NCBI GenBank assembly: GCA_015227615.1
Contig: JAALGZ010000062.1
Location: 1-64,000, forward strand
Reading direction: 5' to 3'
DNA length: 64,000 bases
Source: Labyrinthula sp. Ha
Taxonomy: Eukaryota; Sar; Bigyra; Labyrinthulida; Labyrinthulaceae
Part shown: piece after piece, positions 1 through 11,700 of the stretch
How the letters are laid out: each line of letters begins with the position of its first letter
Numbering within the stretch: position 1 is the stretch's first letter
Notes under the pieces: model-generated
Seen by the model: only the letters and a program-made list of their open reading frames with translations
Databases searched by the model: none
What the model was told of the DNA's origin: nothing
Program-made: the position numbers and the translations under genes

Positions 1-1804
1 TATCCGTTAACCGACTATTGTAGCATTAATTCGCTAGATATATTTTCTCGTCAAACCATAGAGCGGACCAGATGTACTTCAAAGCATTATGATTCTTTGT
101 ACTTTAGCTAAGTCCGGTGTATTCTTCTCATACCTCAACTCATATCGGAATATTGCGTGTTAAAGTTGTCATAATTTCAAAAGAAGCACAATCAGGGGTT
201 GGTACTGTTTAAGATCATAGTTTTCGGCATATAAAATAGATATTAGAGTACTTAGAGCTATAGTTATTAACTTTGAGTACTTCTTGCAAATTTGCACGAG
301 GTCTAGCTAAACTGATTTTTTTTTCAGAACGTGAGTACTCTCTGCATGAAAACCTAGTATGATTTCAAAGTTCATCAATTTGACAATGTAATTTATAAAA
401 GCTCTGATTAATATGAATTTGCGCAGTTTCTTGTGATAGTTGAGTATTCTAAGCAAATCATGGAGATAGTAAAATATTATTAACATACCTAGAGTGAGGT
501 TTGGCTAGATGCTGCTAGACTCCGTAACAAGAGTTATACTGAACGAAAAGGCAATATTTGGATCAACATACAAATCTTCAATCTAGCCAATAAGAATTAA
601 CTTAAGTACTTTTGACTAAGGAAAATACGTCAAAAAATAAAGATCTAGAAACTTAACTAAGCGCAAGGTTAGCGACTTGCATGAAAGTCTATGTGACTAT
701 CAGCATTCATGTATAAATTAATTTGAATATTGGGATATATATAAAAGAGATTAGTCAAGATATTAATCTGTTACTAAGAGAGTTTTATTGTTGTCTATAC
801 CTTCTTCAGTTGTGAAGGAAGGAACAAAACTAGCCAAGAAAATTATTAGCGAAGCATCTAAACCGCATATAGTACTTAAAGTAATTAAGAAGATAACAAA
901 ATGAAACAACACCAAAAATTAGCAACATAGAGGGGTAGTAAATGATTTCACAGTATATCCCAGTTTTTTTACTCAAAGATCCATGTATTATCGAATGAGG
1001 AATTTTGTTGATTTTAAAACCAATGCTCATAATACGAGCAGAAGCAATCATAATCGAAAGAGTTCAAGAGTTCATTAAACTAAAATTACTATTGTAGAGC
1101 TACCTCAGCCACTTCAGTTTTATCTTAGGAGTAAGCCTCAGATTTGATAAGATACATGAATAATGAAATGGCCCTTATTTTCATTCTAATCATCTATAAG
1201 AAATACGGATTTTTGATTCGTATCAACCAACCCTGAGTTTCAGTCCGAATATGAACTCAATGTCTATAATAAATAATGCCCAAACCTTGCCTAGTAGTCT
1301 ATATTCTACAGAAAGTATTTATAATCATATCCGAATGAACCTCAAGTTACTTTTCTTCAAACTGGTAAGCACTTCAATGTTGCGACACGTTTGTACACCA
1401 TCGTAGAAAATCTTATAATCTATTCTTAATGATTAGAACTTCATCTGAAACTTACGCTGTTCACCGCAGACAAATGAATTTAAATCTTACATGTTTTGAT
1501 TGATTAATCTAGCCTTCAAGACTTAGTCGTACTTTCTGTTTCAGAACGCGAACAATTTTACACACATTGACATAGCTCCAGCTGCGTTGCATGTGTTAAT
1601 CCATATAAATAGGAAGAACGTTATTTGACCAATTCGTCGATTAGGGAGATGACGCTTGATTTAAGAAAGTGATTGCTTGTTGTTCATTGTTAATTCATTA
1701 CTTATCTAACTACAGTAATGCAACACTGTGTGGCTACAGCGTTAGAACTTTTAACTTCAAAGTAATTTCCCGAGTATTACAATCGATATAATATATGGGG
1801 AAAT
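1..1804. other. Intergenic stretch, no gene seen
   Basis: AT-rich sequence with frequent stops in all frames. The longest minus-strand frame (about 830-1051, 73 codons) has no recognisable motif and reads like chance. I see no RNA gene or clear repeat here. Confidence 0.5.
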
Positions 1805-1816
1805 GGCCATATGGCC
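1805..1816. promoter_or_regulatory. GGCCATATGGCC palindrome
   Basis: A perfect 12-bp palindrome followed by CCA. The same element, also followed by CCA, lies just upstream of two intact genes (36891-36902 and 50958-50969). Here it is 41 bases before an ATG at 1858 that opens a short basic frame at the head of the decayed coding region. This suggests the remnant once had a host-type promoter. The role is inferred from position only. Confidence 0.4.
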
Positions 1817-1857
1817 CAACGACACAACTAAATAAGAATCTAACAGAAATAAGGAAA

Positions 1858-4100
1858 ATGAACTCATTCAAAAAACAAATGGAAGAAAGAAAATACAAGA
1901 TAGAATTCAAAGTTGCATATTTTCTTCAAAATATTTTGTACTGAAATAAAATATGACATTAATAATGTATTAAGTAACTGAAACAAGCTCAAAAGGGTTG
2001 TAACTTGTAAGTGAGTCTAGTAAAGTGTCCCACCAGGTAGACAAGTAATTGTCCGTATCGTCTATATCTGCATGAGGATACGTATGTTAAGTTAAATAAA
2101 CTGAAAGAGCTTGAAAAGAGGTTTAAAATAATATAAGTAACGTTTTCTAACTCCCAGTAGTTGTTGAGATATTAAGGTTTTACGATTTGTTGTTTCCGGT
2201 GCTTATGTATTAGTAAAAATGTATTATGTAAAGTTGCACCAATTGTGCGGTAATGTAATATTGTATTATAACTATGTAAAGTGTAAACAGTCAGTATGGA
2301 GAGAGTCGTACACTCGACTGCTTAGTGTCTGACTCCACCCAAATCATGGAGTGACTGAACTCAGCTATATTTTCTATTACTTATATACTTTTGAGATTCT
2401 TGAATTTCATATTTGAGTATGATTTTTTTCAACATTAATTCTTTGCTTTTCATCTGCTAGGAATTCTTCATTTTATTCTTCTTTATAAAGACAATATAAA
2501 GAAAAAAATAAGTTAAGTAAAGTTCCAGAATTTTTTAAAGGTATTTTATTATTTATTTATTTTATTTCCAGGTAAAAAAAAAACTTCAAAAACTTGTCTA
2601 CTACGTAACTTATCTGGAATAAGTTTTCAAAAAGAAACACAATCTACTCTATTTTTGGAAGATGCACATAATTTTCAACTTGATTAGTTTAACAAAGTAT
2701 GAATTTAGTTTTAAAATAGTTAAAAATATGGTAAGCTATTGTTATAAAGTTGAAAACGAACTTAATTCAAATTCAAAATATAATTTAGAGTTTCAACAGT
2801 GATTAATTACACGACTATTAAGAGGAAAAAGTTTTTTGAACAATACATAAGAGATAAACAAAGCTTAGGATTTAGAGCTCGTAGTACGTTTTTGCGTGTA
2901 AATGATTTTGGTGGACAAGATTTTTTTTTTCTGTTCATCATATTTTTATGAACTCAAAAGCAATTTATTTACTTATCTTTTAATTTAAAAAGTAAAAAAC
3001 AAAACGATTTCTTTAAAGTAAAGTTTTGGTCTAAAAGTTTCTTTGAAAAATCTGCAAAAGAAATTATTTTATTTATTAAAACTATGTTTAATTCTTTCCT
3101 AAATAAAAATAGTAAGAAAGAGGCAGAAAACGTAGTTGAACTGATCAGTTTTTTTTCCAGACTTTCCCATCAGTTAAAGTTGCAAAAGATTAGTGCAGTA
3201 CTTTTTTCCCTGTTGAAAATGCTATTAATATGGTGATGAGTCGTGAAGATGCAATTAAACAAGAACTCATGAAGATGGATAGGTTTGAATCAAAATTGGC
3301 AGATTATTCTAGAGTTTTCATTTCAGTAAAAACTGCTTTTGTTTTATTTGTGGATAATATTTTCGGGATGAATCAAGTTATTTGACAGTTCAAGATTTCA
3401 AATTAAGAGCTAAAAAGTGTAAATTCTCTCTTGATGAAATAGAAGAAATGCTTGAGCTCTTAATCTAGAAGTATAAAGAAAGAGAAAGAAAATATAATTT
3501 AAACTTATTTTTACACAATCTAAGTCTATTTGCAGATCCAAGAGAAAACGTAGTTTTAGTGTTCCAGAATTACTTCTAAATGTAAAAGACTCAATAATCA
3601 AACCTTTCAGTGGTAAAATGAAAAAGATACAATTTCAACCAGGATACAGACAAACCCTGATTTTTAGAGTTTTTTGTAGTTTTCTTGAAAAGATACCCGG
3701 AAAAAATCATTCTTCAATAATAGCTTTCCAGGATATGTTTTTGAAATAGAATTTTTTTTGGACATTTTCATTGAGAAAGAAAAAATACTAGTTTTCAATT
3801 TTAAAGAGTATGAAATAAATAACTTTTTATGAACAAAAATTCAAAATATTAGTGAAGAGTTAAGTATTTTAGAAATTAAAGCCGAAAGAATTTATTGAGA
3901 TAGTTCTTATTTGGTTTGGATTACCTTCTGACTTTCAAGTTGCGTAAATCCAAGTTACCAGAAATTATTGGGTGGTTTATTTTAACTAAATAGCGTTTGA
4001 TAAGCAAGAGCAGAATAATCTGATGAACACTAGGATACTTTTTACAAAAACGGTTTCTTCTTAAAAAGCAATTACTCGCTAAATTCATGCTTGAGAACTC
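1858..4100 (+). pseudogene. Decayed plus-strand coding region, family unknown
   Basis: Long stretches of protein-like sequence on the plus strand are broken by many stops and frame changes. Examples are a basic opening at 1858, a lysine/glutamate-rich helix near 2090-2140, a frame from about 2820 to 3215 with mixed hydrophobic and charged residues, an amphipathic helix-rich frame at 3226-3380, another at 3381-3560 and one at 3540-3745. Amino-acid composition in these blocks looks like a folded cytosolic protein rather than translated AT-rich noise. I do not recognise the family. Many of the stops are TGA, as expected where Trp or Arg codons decay, but TAA and TAG also occur, so a recoded organellar origin is not required. 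None of the breaks is explained by 31-33-base introns in the places I tried. A multi-intron gene cannot be fully excluded. Confidence 0.35.
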
Positions 4101-4181
4101 TTAAGTTTAACTTAAGATTGACAAATTACTATTCTTGGAAATTTAGAAAATAAAAGATAACTCAAAATTATTTTTAAAATA

Positions 4182-4694
4182 TTAAATACTAATCATACTA
4201 CCATTTCTATGCTTATTTTGATATTGTGGACCAGCTTGAAAAACAGGAGGTATATTTGGTTGATTTCCATTTTGACTCCCAATCACAGTTCCTTGACCAT
4301 TATATCCTATTTGCGAACCTCCTTGAAAAACAGGGGGCATATTCCCTTGATATCCATTTTGAGTTCCTAGTACACTTTGTTGATTTTCTTGGGGTACATA
4401 TTTTACACCAAAAGTAATCTTTCCATTTCCCGCGTTGGACATCTGCTGAGCAGTTGATTGAGCCATAATTCTCGCATTGTTTATTTCATGCGACATCTGA
4501 AATTGCTGACCTTTTTCTTCATTGGAGCAGCATTTCTTTTTTATGCAATACAAGAATAAAATTACAGCAACAAGAATTAGGATGAAAACAACGTTAAACT
4601 CAAGAGAGAAAACATTAAAGGCGTTCAGGGAGATTTCATCGCCAGGAACAGTTGGAGCTCCTGTAGGTGCACTTGTTGAAGGTGAATTTCCCAT
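4182..4694 (-). CDS. Small single-pass membrane protein with PT motif and tandem Gly/Asn/Gln repeat
   Basis: This is a 170-residue protein of unknown function. The N-terminus is short (about 30 residues) and has an APTGAPT ladder. It is followed by one hydrophobic helix (about 31-50) and a dicysteine, lysine-rich stop (IKKKCC), a likely palmitoylation site. The cytoplasmic tail holds two diverged copies of a unit containing PPVFQ (about 115-155), rich in Gly, Asn and Gln. The start is the ATG preceded directly by an in-frame TAG. The sequence MGNSPS fits an N-myristoylation consensus (Gly2, Ser6), but the following PT stretch fits an outside-facing stalk better, so topology is uncertain. It starts divergently from the carrier at 6378, 1.7 kb away. 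PT stalks recur in two other proteins of this window. Confidence 0.7.
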   Translation of the reverse strand: MGNSPSTSAPTGAPTVPGDEISLNAFNVFSLEFNVVFILILVAVILFLYCIKKKCCSNEEKGQQFQMSHEINNARIMAQSTAQQMSNAGNGKITFGVKYVPQENQQSVLGTQNGYQGNMPPVFQGGSQIGYNGQGTVIGSQNGNQPNIPPVFQAGPQYQNKHRNGSMISI

Positions 4695-6377
4695 TATCTA
4701 TGTATTTAATCGAGGGGTTGTTTTGTGCTTTGTTTCTGCTGCTTCTCAGTTTGTCTTTTGTACCATTGTGAAATAATTACTAAATAATAGTCCAAATGTC
4801 CTTGTGTTTGCGCAGTAATGTACCATTGAGTCTAATTGAAGTTCCTACTTAGGATGAGATTGGAAGACTGATATATATCATAGAGAAAAAACATTTCTCG
4901 CTCATGAAGAATGAAAAGAGATTAAAACTTCTTAAAATCTCTCGAGAAAAATTAAAGAATTAAATTCATAGGATTATTTTGGCACATATCTATATAGATC
5001 CACTGCCTGTTGATGAAGTGGATGTATATATAAGAGTGCCCTACAAAACTAACCAGTTCGATACATACTTCATGGAATAAGTAGAAATAATTCTAGTATC
5101 ATTTCCCATATTTCTCTTACCCGTAACAGTCTGTTGTGGTTATCTTCTGAGAGGTCTTATGCCTCATCACGTTACTAGAACTGGTTAACTACCAACAGCT
5201 GAGCGTCGTGAAAATATAAAAACCTTCTAGTAAAGAACAATCGAGAATATCCCGTGTAATTACTTTTATAAACCCTAATAGATTAGTTATATTTCATAAC
5301 ATATGTCCAATTGATTTGTTTTTGTTCCTGTGGAACACTAAAACTGAAATTGAATTATTTTTGCGAGCTGAATATGGGCAAGTTTTCTCTAAATTACTCC
5401 TACTTTTACTTCAAAGTAAAGCTAACTACTTGGAATTCAGAATTGTACATGTCAAAACAGACGAAGAGTATACATCATACCTCATGAGCGAATTCTGGAA
5501 GGTATGTTTCACATGAGGCGAAAAAGTGCTATGTCCCGAAGGTGCCTGAACTTTTCCACCCTGTCTGACTTTCAGCAACTTTGTATTGGGTGAAATCTAG
5601 GTGAGCAAGCTCCTTAATAGATTACAGGGCATAAATACCTTGTGTGAGCACAGCTCAATCTGCCAACCACGAGTGTATGCCCACTCAATCCCTATTGTTG
5701 TGTTCTACTCAATTTCTTTATTGTCTGTGCTTACCCGTTACTACTTAGTATGAATGCAGTAAAAAAAAACAAAATTCAAGAATTGATTTGAGTTTCGCTC
5801 TTGATCTCTACCATTTCCTCTATTTCTGAGGTTCGCTCTTATTTACAATAGCATAGCTCTCAAGAGAGCTCAGGATATTTAGTTATCGTCTTTACAATTG
5901 CGTGTGAAGAGAGTGGTAATGAAAAGGCAAACAAAATATCAAAAAAAGTTATCTTAGTCAGGCCGTGAGAAAACTGCTATTAGTTGACAGAGACTTTGTG
6001 CAAGGAGCTTGTTTCTTGATCATATACACATAAGATAATGATCCACTTCCAACTGTGCTTGTTGAGTACATCTTCAACTCAACCATAATAAACATTAATG
6101 TTCAGCAATACCAGAGTTATCACTAACTCGTTTACTAAATGAAATATGAAAACAATTATCAACATTTTAAATTGTTTTTCAATTGCGAACTACAAATGGA
6201 AGTCGGAGACAATTAGAGTTTGTTTCTAAGAATAATAGTAGCGAAACTAGAATCCAAGACGAGAAAAGAATTTCGAGAATCCATTGGTACGATACTTCTC
6301 GATCTATATTCTCGATATTCCTTGCGGTACGCCCAATCTCAAAACTACAATGCTGAATTACTGTATACGGCAATTTT
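4695..6377. other. Divergent intergenic region
   Basis: Lies between two diverging genes. It carries TCTCGA-type motifs near both ends (TCTCGAGA near 4942; CTCGAT near 6298 and 6311, plus TTCGAGAA near 6272). I see no coding frame worth calling. The plus-strand frame at 5316-5516 has no family features. Confidence 0.4.
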
Positions 6378-7214
6378 ATGGAAGCAAATTTTCTGGTTAG
6401 TGGATTAGCAGCAGGTTTAACCAGTTCTCTCCTTTTACATCCTATAGATGTAATTAAGGTACAATCTCAAGTAGACGAAAGAACCATAAATCAGTCTTTC
6501 CTAAAACGTGGTAGAAAAATCTTGTTAAATCAAGGCGTTAGAGGATTATATAGAGGAATTACACCTGCTTGTATTGGATCATCTGTTTCTTGGGGTTTAT
6601 ACTTTGAATTTTACGAAAGAACAAAGAAAAAATTTCGTCAACATAAAATTTTTACCGAAGAAAGTTTTAGCTTTCACTTTACAGCTTCAACAGTTGCTGG
6701 TTGTTTAACATGTGTGCTGACAAACCCAATTTGGGTGATCAAGACTCGTTTAGAATTGCAAACTAAGAATAACCAGCAATATTCAAATACGGGAAATGCA
6801 TTTATTAAAATATTTAAACAAGAAGGAATATCTGGATTATACAGAGGATTAGTTCCTGCTCTTTTGCTAACTAGTAATGGTGCAATTCAGTTTATGCTAT
6901 ATGAAGAACTTAAACTTCAAAAAAAAAATTTAGATGAATATTTTGTTTGCAATGATTTCCATTATTTTTTTTTTATTGGAGTTTTTTCTAAAATTATTGC
7001 AACTTCTATAACTTATCCATATCAAGTAATTAAATCAAGAATACAACAAAAACAAAATATGAATAGAAAATATAAAACTATTTTTCAAAGTGCAAAATTA
7101 ATGATTCGCAATGAAGGATTATTTTCACTATATAAAGGGTTAGTACCAACAATTTTTAGAGTTGCACCAAATTCAGCTGTTACTTTAACTGTATATGAAT
7201 TTTTCAAAAACTAA
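6378..7214 (+). CDS. Mitochondrial carrier, FAD/folate/pyrimidine-nucleotide type (SLC25A32/FLX1 clade)
   Basis: A 278-residue inner-membrane carrier with the three tandem SLC25 repeats. The signature loops are HPIDVIK (residues 21-27), NPIWVIKTR (116-124) and YPYQVIKSR (213-221). The tryptophan in the second loop (PIW) and the YPYQV third loop are typical of the NAD/FAD/folate/pyrimidine nucleotide branch, for example yeast FLX1 and human SLC25A32. Aromatic-glycine RGLYRG-type motifs follow each first helix pair (about 56-60 and 153-157), with YKG in the third. The length is normal and no intron is needed. Substrate assignment within the clade is inference; FAD or folate import is most likely. 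It converges with the phosphatase gene, with 19 bp between the two stop codons, so their 3' UTRs must overlap if both are polyadenylated downstream. Strong TCTCGA-like motifs lie 60-105 bases upstream of the ATG. Confidence 0.9.
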   Translation: MEANFLVSGLAAGLTSSLLLHPIDVIKVQSQVDERTINQSFLKRGRKILLNQGVRGLYRGITPACIGSSVSWGLYFEFYERTKKKFRQHKIFTEESFSFHFTASTVAGCLTCVLTNPIWVIKTRLELQTKNNQQYSNTGNAFIKIFKQEGISGLYRGLVPALLLTSNGAIQFMLYEELKLQKKNLDEYFVCNDFHYFFFIGVFSKIIATSITYPYQVIKSRIQQKQNMNRKYKTIFQSAKLMIRNEGLFSLYKGLVPTIFRVAPNSAVTLTVYEFFKN

Positions 7215-7233
7215 AAGTCTAAACATTTACTAA

Positions 7234-8781
7234 TTAAGCTTCATACTCGTTGAGTGCACAAATTGCTTCGTAATCACACTCATCTTCATAAAAATTAGCT
7301 ATTTCTACAAATTCTTCTTGAGTTCCTTCATAAACAACAATTTCATTATGTAAAATAGCCAAAAGTTCTTCTCCATCGCATTCATACTTTTCAAAAGCTA
7401 AATTATTTCCAAGTGGACTAATTGCAGAAGTACGAAAATTTCTATTCAAAATTTCTTCTGAGAAAAGATCTGATTCAACTGTAAAAATATTATTTTCCAA
7501 AACTCCATTTCCATCTTGATAAATACTAAAATTAAAATGAGCCATTAAAGGAAGCAGAGTTTCTGCGTGAGCAAATGCAAATCGGAAATTCATCTCTTCA
7601 ATTCCATCAGTGCTTAATCCATCCAAAAAGTCTATTATTTCATTTCGAAGCATGCAGCTTTGGTCTAAGTTAATTTGATCACCAAGAGCACCATAATAAT
7701 AATCTTCCGCATCGGCTAAGTATTCCATTATTTCAATTATTGTTTCATTTAGAATTAATTCACAAGCAGTTTCTGTAAATCCAGTATTAAAATTCTCATT
7801 TACACAACCTTGAGCTTGTTCATATGGACACGCAGTGTATAAAACAGTTGCAAATTCAATTATACTTCCTGCATTTCTATCAAAATCAAGATCTACAAAA
7901 TGTTCTTCTAAAATTGGAGAATATTTTTCACCTAAAGCTTGCAATTTTGCAAAACTAGAATTTGCATCTTCTCTATCTTCTTCAAATTCTTTTAATGCAC
8001 AGCCAGAATGAAAACGAAGGAAAGGATCACTATCTTGATCTAGAGATTTAATTGCTACTACTGGTCTTGGATTTGACTCTGACTCTAAAAAACCTTGTGC
8101 AAAAGATTCCGCACTTTCTAAAGCTCTTACTTTTGCGCTACTGTTAAAGTCATAAACTCTTGGATGATACTCAATTTCAGTATCTAGTAAAAATTCATAC
8201 CTTTCTCTAAATCTTTTTCCTGTCAAATATAATTCTTCTTTCCCTAAAGGTAACAAAAGACCTTCATCTAGAAACTAAAAGTTTAATGAGAACAAAAAAA
8301 GTACAACCATGTCATTGTTGAAGTTAAATGCTTGCATTTCCTCTGCACTTCCATCTGTAGGTAATCGAGTTCCATGTCTTGAAAGAAAATAAACTTTTTT
8401 AAGTTCACAAGTTTCAGAAGATTCTAAAAATGTTGGGTAATAATTTCCATCCACTTCGTCACTGAGTTCATCCATTCGAAGACGATTCTGGTAAATATTC
8501 TTGGTTGCAAATCTATTGTAGTATTCTCCTGTTCCACAACTTAGATCTTGTCCAGAAAGTTGAACATTTATTCCCGCGAAGGAAGAAATTTCTGTTGTAG
8601 AAGAGGAGTCATCTTTGGAGATTAACAAAGCTGATGTCACAATCAAAGCAACAAAGCAAACAGCAAGCGCAGCAGATAGAAACTTGACTTGGGTGTCTGA
8701 TTTTGTTTTGGTTTCTTCTTCGGGTTTTACTACGTTTCCAGTATAGTGAGCCAATATAACATCTTCTTTTTCTTTTGACAT
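7234..8781 (-). CDS. Multiple inositol polyphosphate phosphatase-like histidine acid phosphatase, membrane-anchored, one tiny intron
   Basis: Two exons (8781-8308 and 8274-7234) give a 504-residue protein. The ATG at 8781 has A at -3. A short cytoplasmic N-terminus is followed by one signal-anchor helix (about 33-55), so the catalytic part faces a lumen or the outside. The phosphohistidine motif RHGTRLP lies just before the intron (about 135-141) and the proton-donor motif HAETLLP at about 394-400. HAET is the form found in the MINPP branch, which removes phosphates from InsP6/InsP5 and from 2,3-bisphosphoglycerate. Several cysteines (such as CALKEF, ACPYEQAQGC and the C-terminal pair) fit the disulfide-rich fold. 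Without removal of the 33-base intron the frame meets one TAG, which is part of the intron's own acceptor. Substrate preference cannot be read from sequence. Confidence 0.9.
8275..8307 (-). other. 33-base spliceosomal intron (phase 0)
   Basis: On the minus strand it begins GTTGTAC, has a T-rich centre and a TTAAAC stretch, and ends TTTTAG. Its removal joins codon ATG to TTT and restores the phosphatase frame between RHGTRLP and the conserved PLGKEELY segment. Because 33 is a multiple of three, retention would add ten residues and then a stop. Confidence 0.8.
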
Positions 8782-11700
8782 GTTTTTCTTTTTTGTTATA
8801 GTTTTGTTTGAAGAACTTGTCCTTGAGTTGTTCAAAAGAAGAAAGTTCGTGCGTTTTTAATCATATGTTTGCGTTGGGCTGATATTTATCTCAATAAGCC
8901 AAATAATCTGGCTAACTCTTACCTATATATATTCAGTACATTCAGCTCTTTTGGCTTCTTCATAGTTTCTATTCTTTTAGAGTTGTCCTCGGTCTTTTAG
9001 TTTTCCCGAGTGGTTTCAACGGATTAGAGATTGAACCAATTTCTCGAGACATATAAAACTCTCACATCTCGATAAGACATATTCATATACCAAAACCTGC
9101 TATATTTCCCGGTAAAGAAACGAGCTCGGGGTCTCGAGACCCTTCCTACTTTGTTCTTCAGTTATCGCGGTTAACGGCTAAGTTGACTATTGGGTACACA
9201 TTCTGAACTTTGAATAACAAGAGAAAAATAATTATTATAAACATTTCTCTACATTATGAATTTCAAATACTGAATTACCGGGAGGGTATCAGGTAATTTA
9301 ATAGGCTTCTGGTTAGAGATTAAAAATACCGATAGAATTTCCCAGGCCAGGCCCAACACCAGTATATGAATAATAAAAAGGTTTTATTACTTCTAATAAA
9401 TAAAGTATTCGAGTTTCTTTTGTAATGTTTTGGCTAAAACAACAGAATATACTTGAAGCAGAAGGCTACAAAGAAAAGAATAAGATAAGAGGCTTTTGAT
9501 TAAAAAGCACTTATATCATAATATTTCTAGCTTTATTGTTTGTAATTAGGTATTATCCATACCATTCAAAATAATATTAACTTTTCTCCGTTATGCCTCT
9601 GATTAGCCGAGAGTAATGAGATTAAATTCAACACAATTATTAGAAAACTTTGCACTTGCTATGTTCCGAGACCTTTGCTTCTCTTCTCTCAATGCTCACA
9701 ATAATAAGTAGAACAACTGAACAATACCAAACGCTAGGTAATCAATGGAGTTTTAATAAGCAGCGGGTCTTGACTCTTATAATGTATTACTGTTAAATAA
9801 AAAGTGATTAGCTAAACTAATTTTCAAATGCTTCCTATCGACACAATTGACTTAAAGTTGTTGAGATGAGTGTGGCCTACCCACCACCATGGCCTAAAAT
9901 GTTAGTTTCACGTTCCTATTTCTCTAATGATTTCAATCGTAAAATTATATTACCAAGCTAGAATAATGAAACCTAAGTTTGAATTGCCAAGATTTTTCTT
10001 TTATGATTTTATTCTTATGTTAACTCAAATCCATATTCCCTCTTAACATATATGAAAGAGCTTGAATTATTTACATTTTTGCCCAGTTTCTTTTATATTC
10101 GTAGTTAAGCCTGACTTGACAGGAGATTAGCCTTTTGAAGTATTAAAACAAATTTTGACCTTAGATGTAAGAATAATGAATAGGCAAAGTGCCTCACACC
10201 ATAGACTATGGTCAAGCTATATTTGGGAATATAAGAATAATAATGATAAAAGGTTGTACAAAATGAATTTGACTATGATGATGCAAATGGACCACGTACA
10301 AAATAGTTACAAATAATATTAGAGTTATAGCTAGCATTGAAAAATAATTGAAAGCGTGTTGATGAAGGCGATAACGAGGTTTATAGATTCCAAAGAGTAT
10401 TACCTGGTACTTTTTTGTTACTAGTGTTACAGGAAATATATTTACTTAATTGATTTAAAACTTAGAGACAATTTGATCATAACACAAGTTAGAGTTTTGT
10501 CTCAGTGAGTAATGGAGTAAACAAATAAGCAGTCAGTTATCAAAAAAGCCGCGTACTATGGCACACGTATTGGAGCCTTAGAGTTGTAGGAGTGCACATA
10601 TGCTTAGCTGTTACAACTATATCTGTAGACAGGATAGAACCTTTTAAACCGAGCACAGTAGGCATCAAAATACTAAGCAAGCTGTTCATATTAAATATGC
10701 CTTTCGACATGAACACGTACATATGATGGTTTACAAATAACGCGATGAGAAGAGTGTGTTGTATAACATGATAAATCTGAATTAGAATTTTATGTAGTAA
10801 GAATTTTAGGATAAAATGCTATCATGCACTAGATAAACAATTTAAATACAACAGGGCCTAGTATGGGTAAAAAGCGCACGCGTAAGAATCTTGAGCATGG
10901 TCCAAGATTAGTTTTTGGGTGATCAAAGACACACAGAAAAGTAAATAAAATAATTGAAAGTGTTGCACTGGCTTTTAATCAAACTTTGATAATTCCTACG
11001 AAACATATTCTGCAAGAGGAGCAATATACTGTAAAGAAAACAAAAATCAAGAAACAGTAAAGTAGGCTCACCACCTCAATACTAATTGATGAGAAAGACA
11101 CAAAATTGCTCGTATCTAGGGCATAAATTAAGAGAAGTTATTACCGAGACTCAGATAGCTTCCTATACATATGATAAGAAAAGCATGCAATGAACCTATC
11201 CGAAAGCTCGGTTACTTTGATTTCCCTTTAACACATCCATCTTGTTCCAGAACTTAGTCTTACACCTTTCCACAAATAAAATAATTTATTGTAAAAACAG
11301 CGAAACCATGTGATCATTTATTGCATTTAGTTGCTGAAAATGGTATTTTCTCAAATGAAGACATATATGAAATACTAACAATAACCCAAACAGCCTATTT
11401 CAAATCCGATTCCCAACTCTAAATTAGAATCAAAGCGTCGCAACTACGCATGTAAAATATATATGTATGATCAAGACTACTGTTCATCAACTACTCCTCC
11501 ATACTTCCAGCTTCTCCCATATTTCTACAAGATCACAAAGCCCGCAATACTAAGCCCGGGCAATATTATAAACTGGATTAAGAAATAATATACACCAAAG
11601 TATATATCCCCAACTTTGGCTGATGTCTCTTGCAAGAATCTTATTATGTTCTTGACGATATAATTTCCTAGTTCTGGTCTCTAAGTTTGATGCACAAATG

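Noticed and set aside
2600-4000. Idea that TGA is read as Trp here (mitochondrial insertion or recoded element)
   Set aside because: Many breaks are TGA, but TAA, TAG and frame changes also occur, and intact neighbours use TGA as stop. Ordinary decay explains it.
4226-4776. Plus-strand frames of 63 and 84 codons
   Set aside because: Mostly antisense to the small PT-motif gene, which has helix, PT ladder and repeat structure.
8275-8307. Read-through of the in-frame TAG in the phosphatase
   Set aside because: The TAG coincides with an intron acceptor, the added residues match nothing in the family, and two other genes show introns of the same size.
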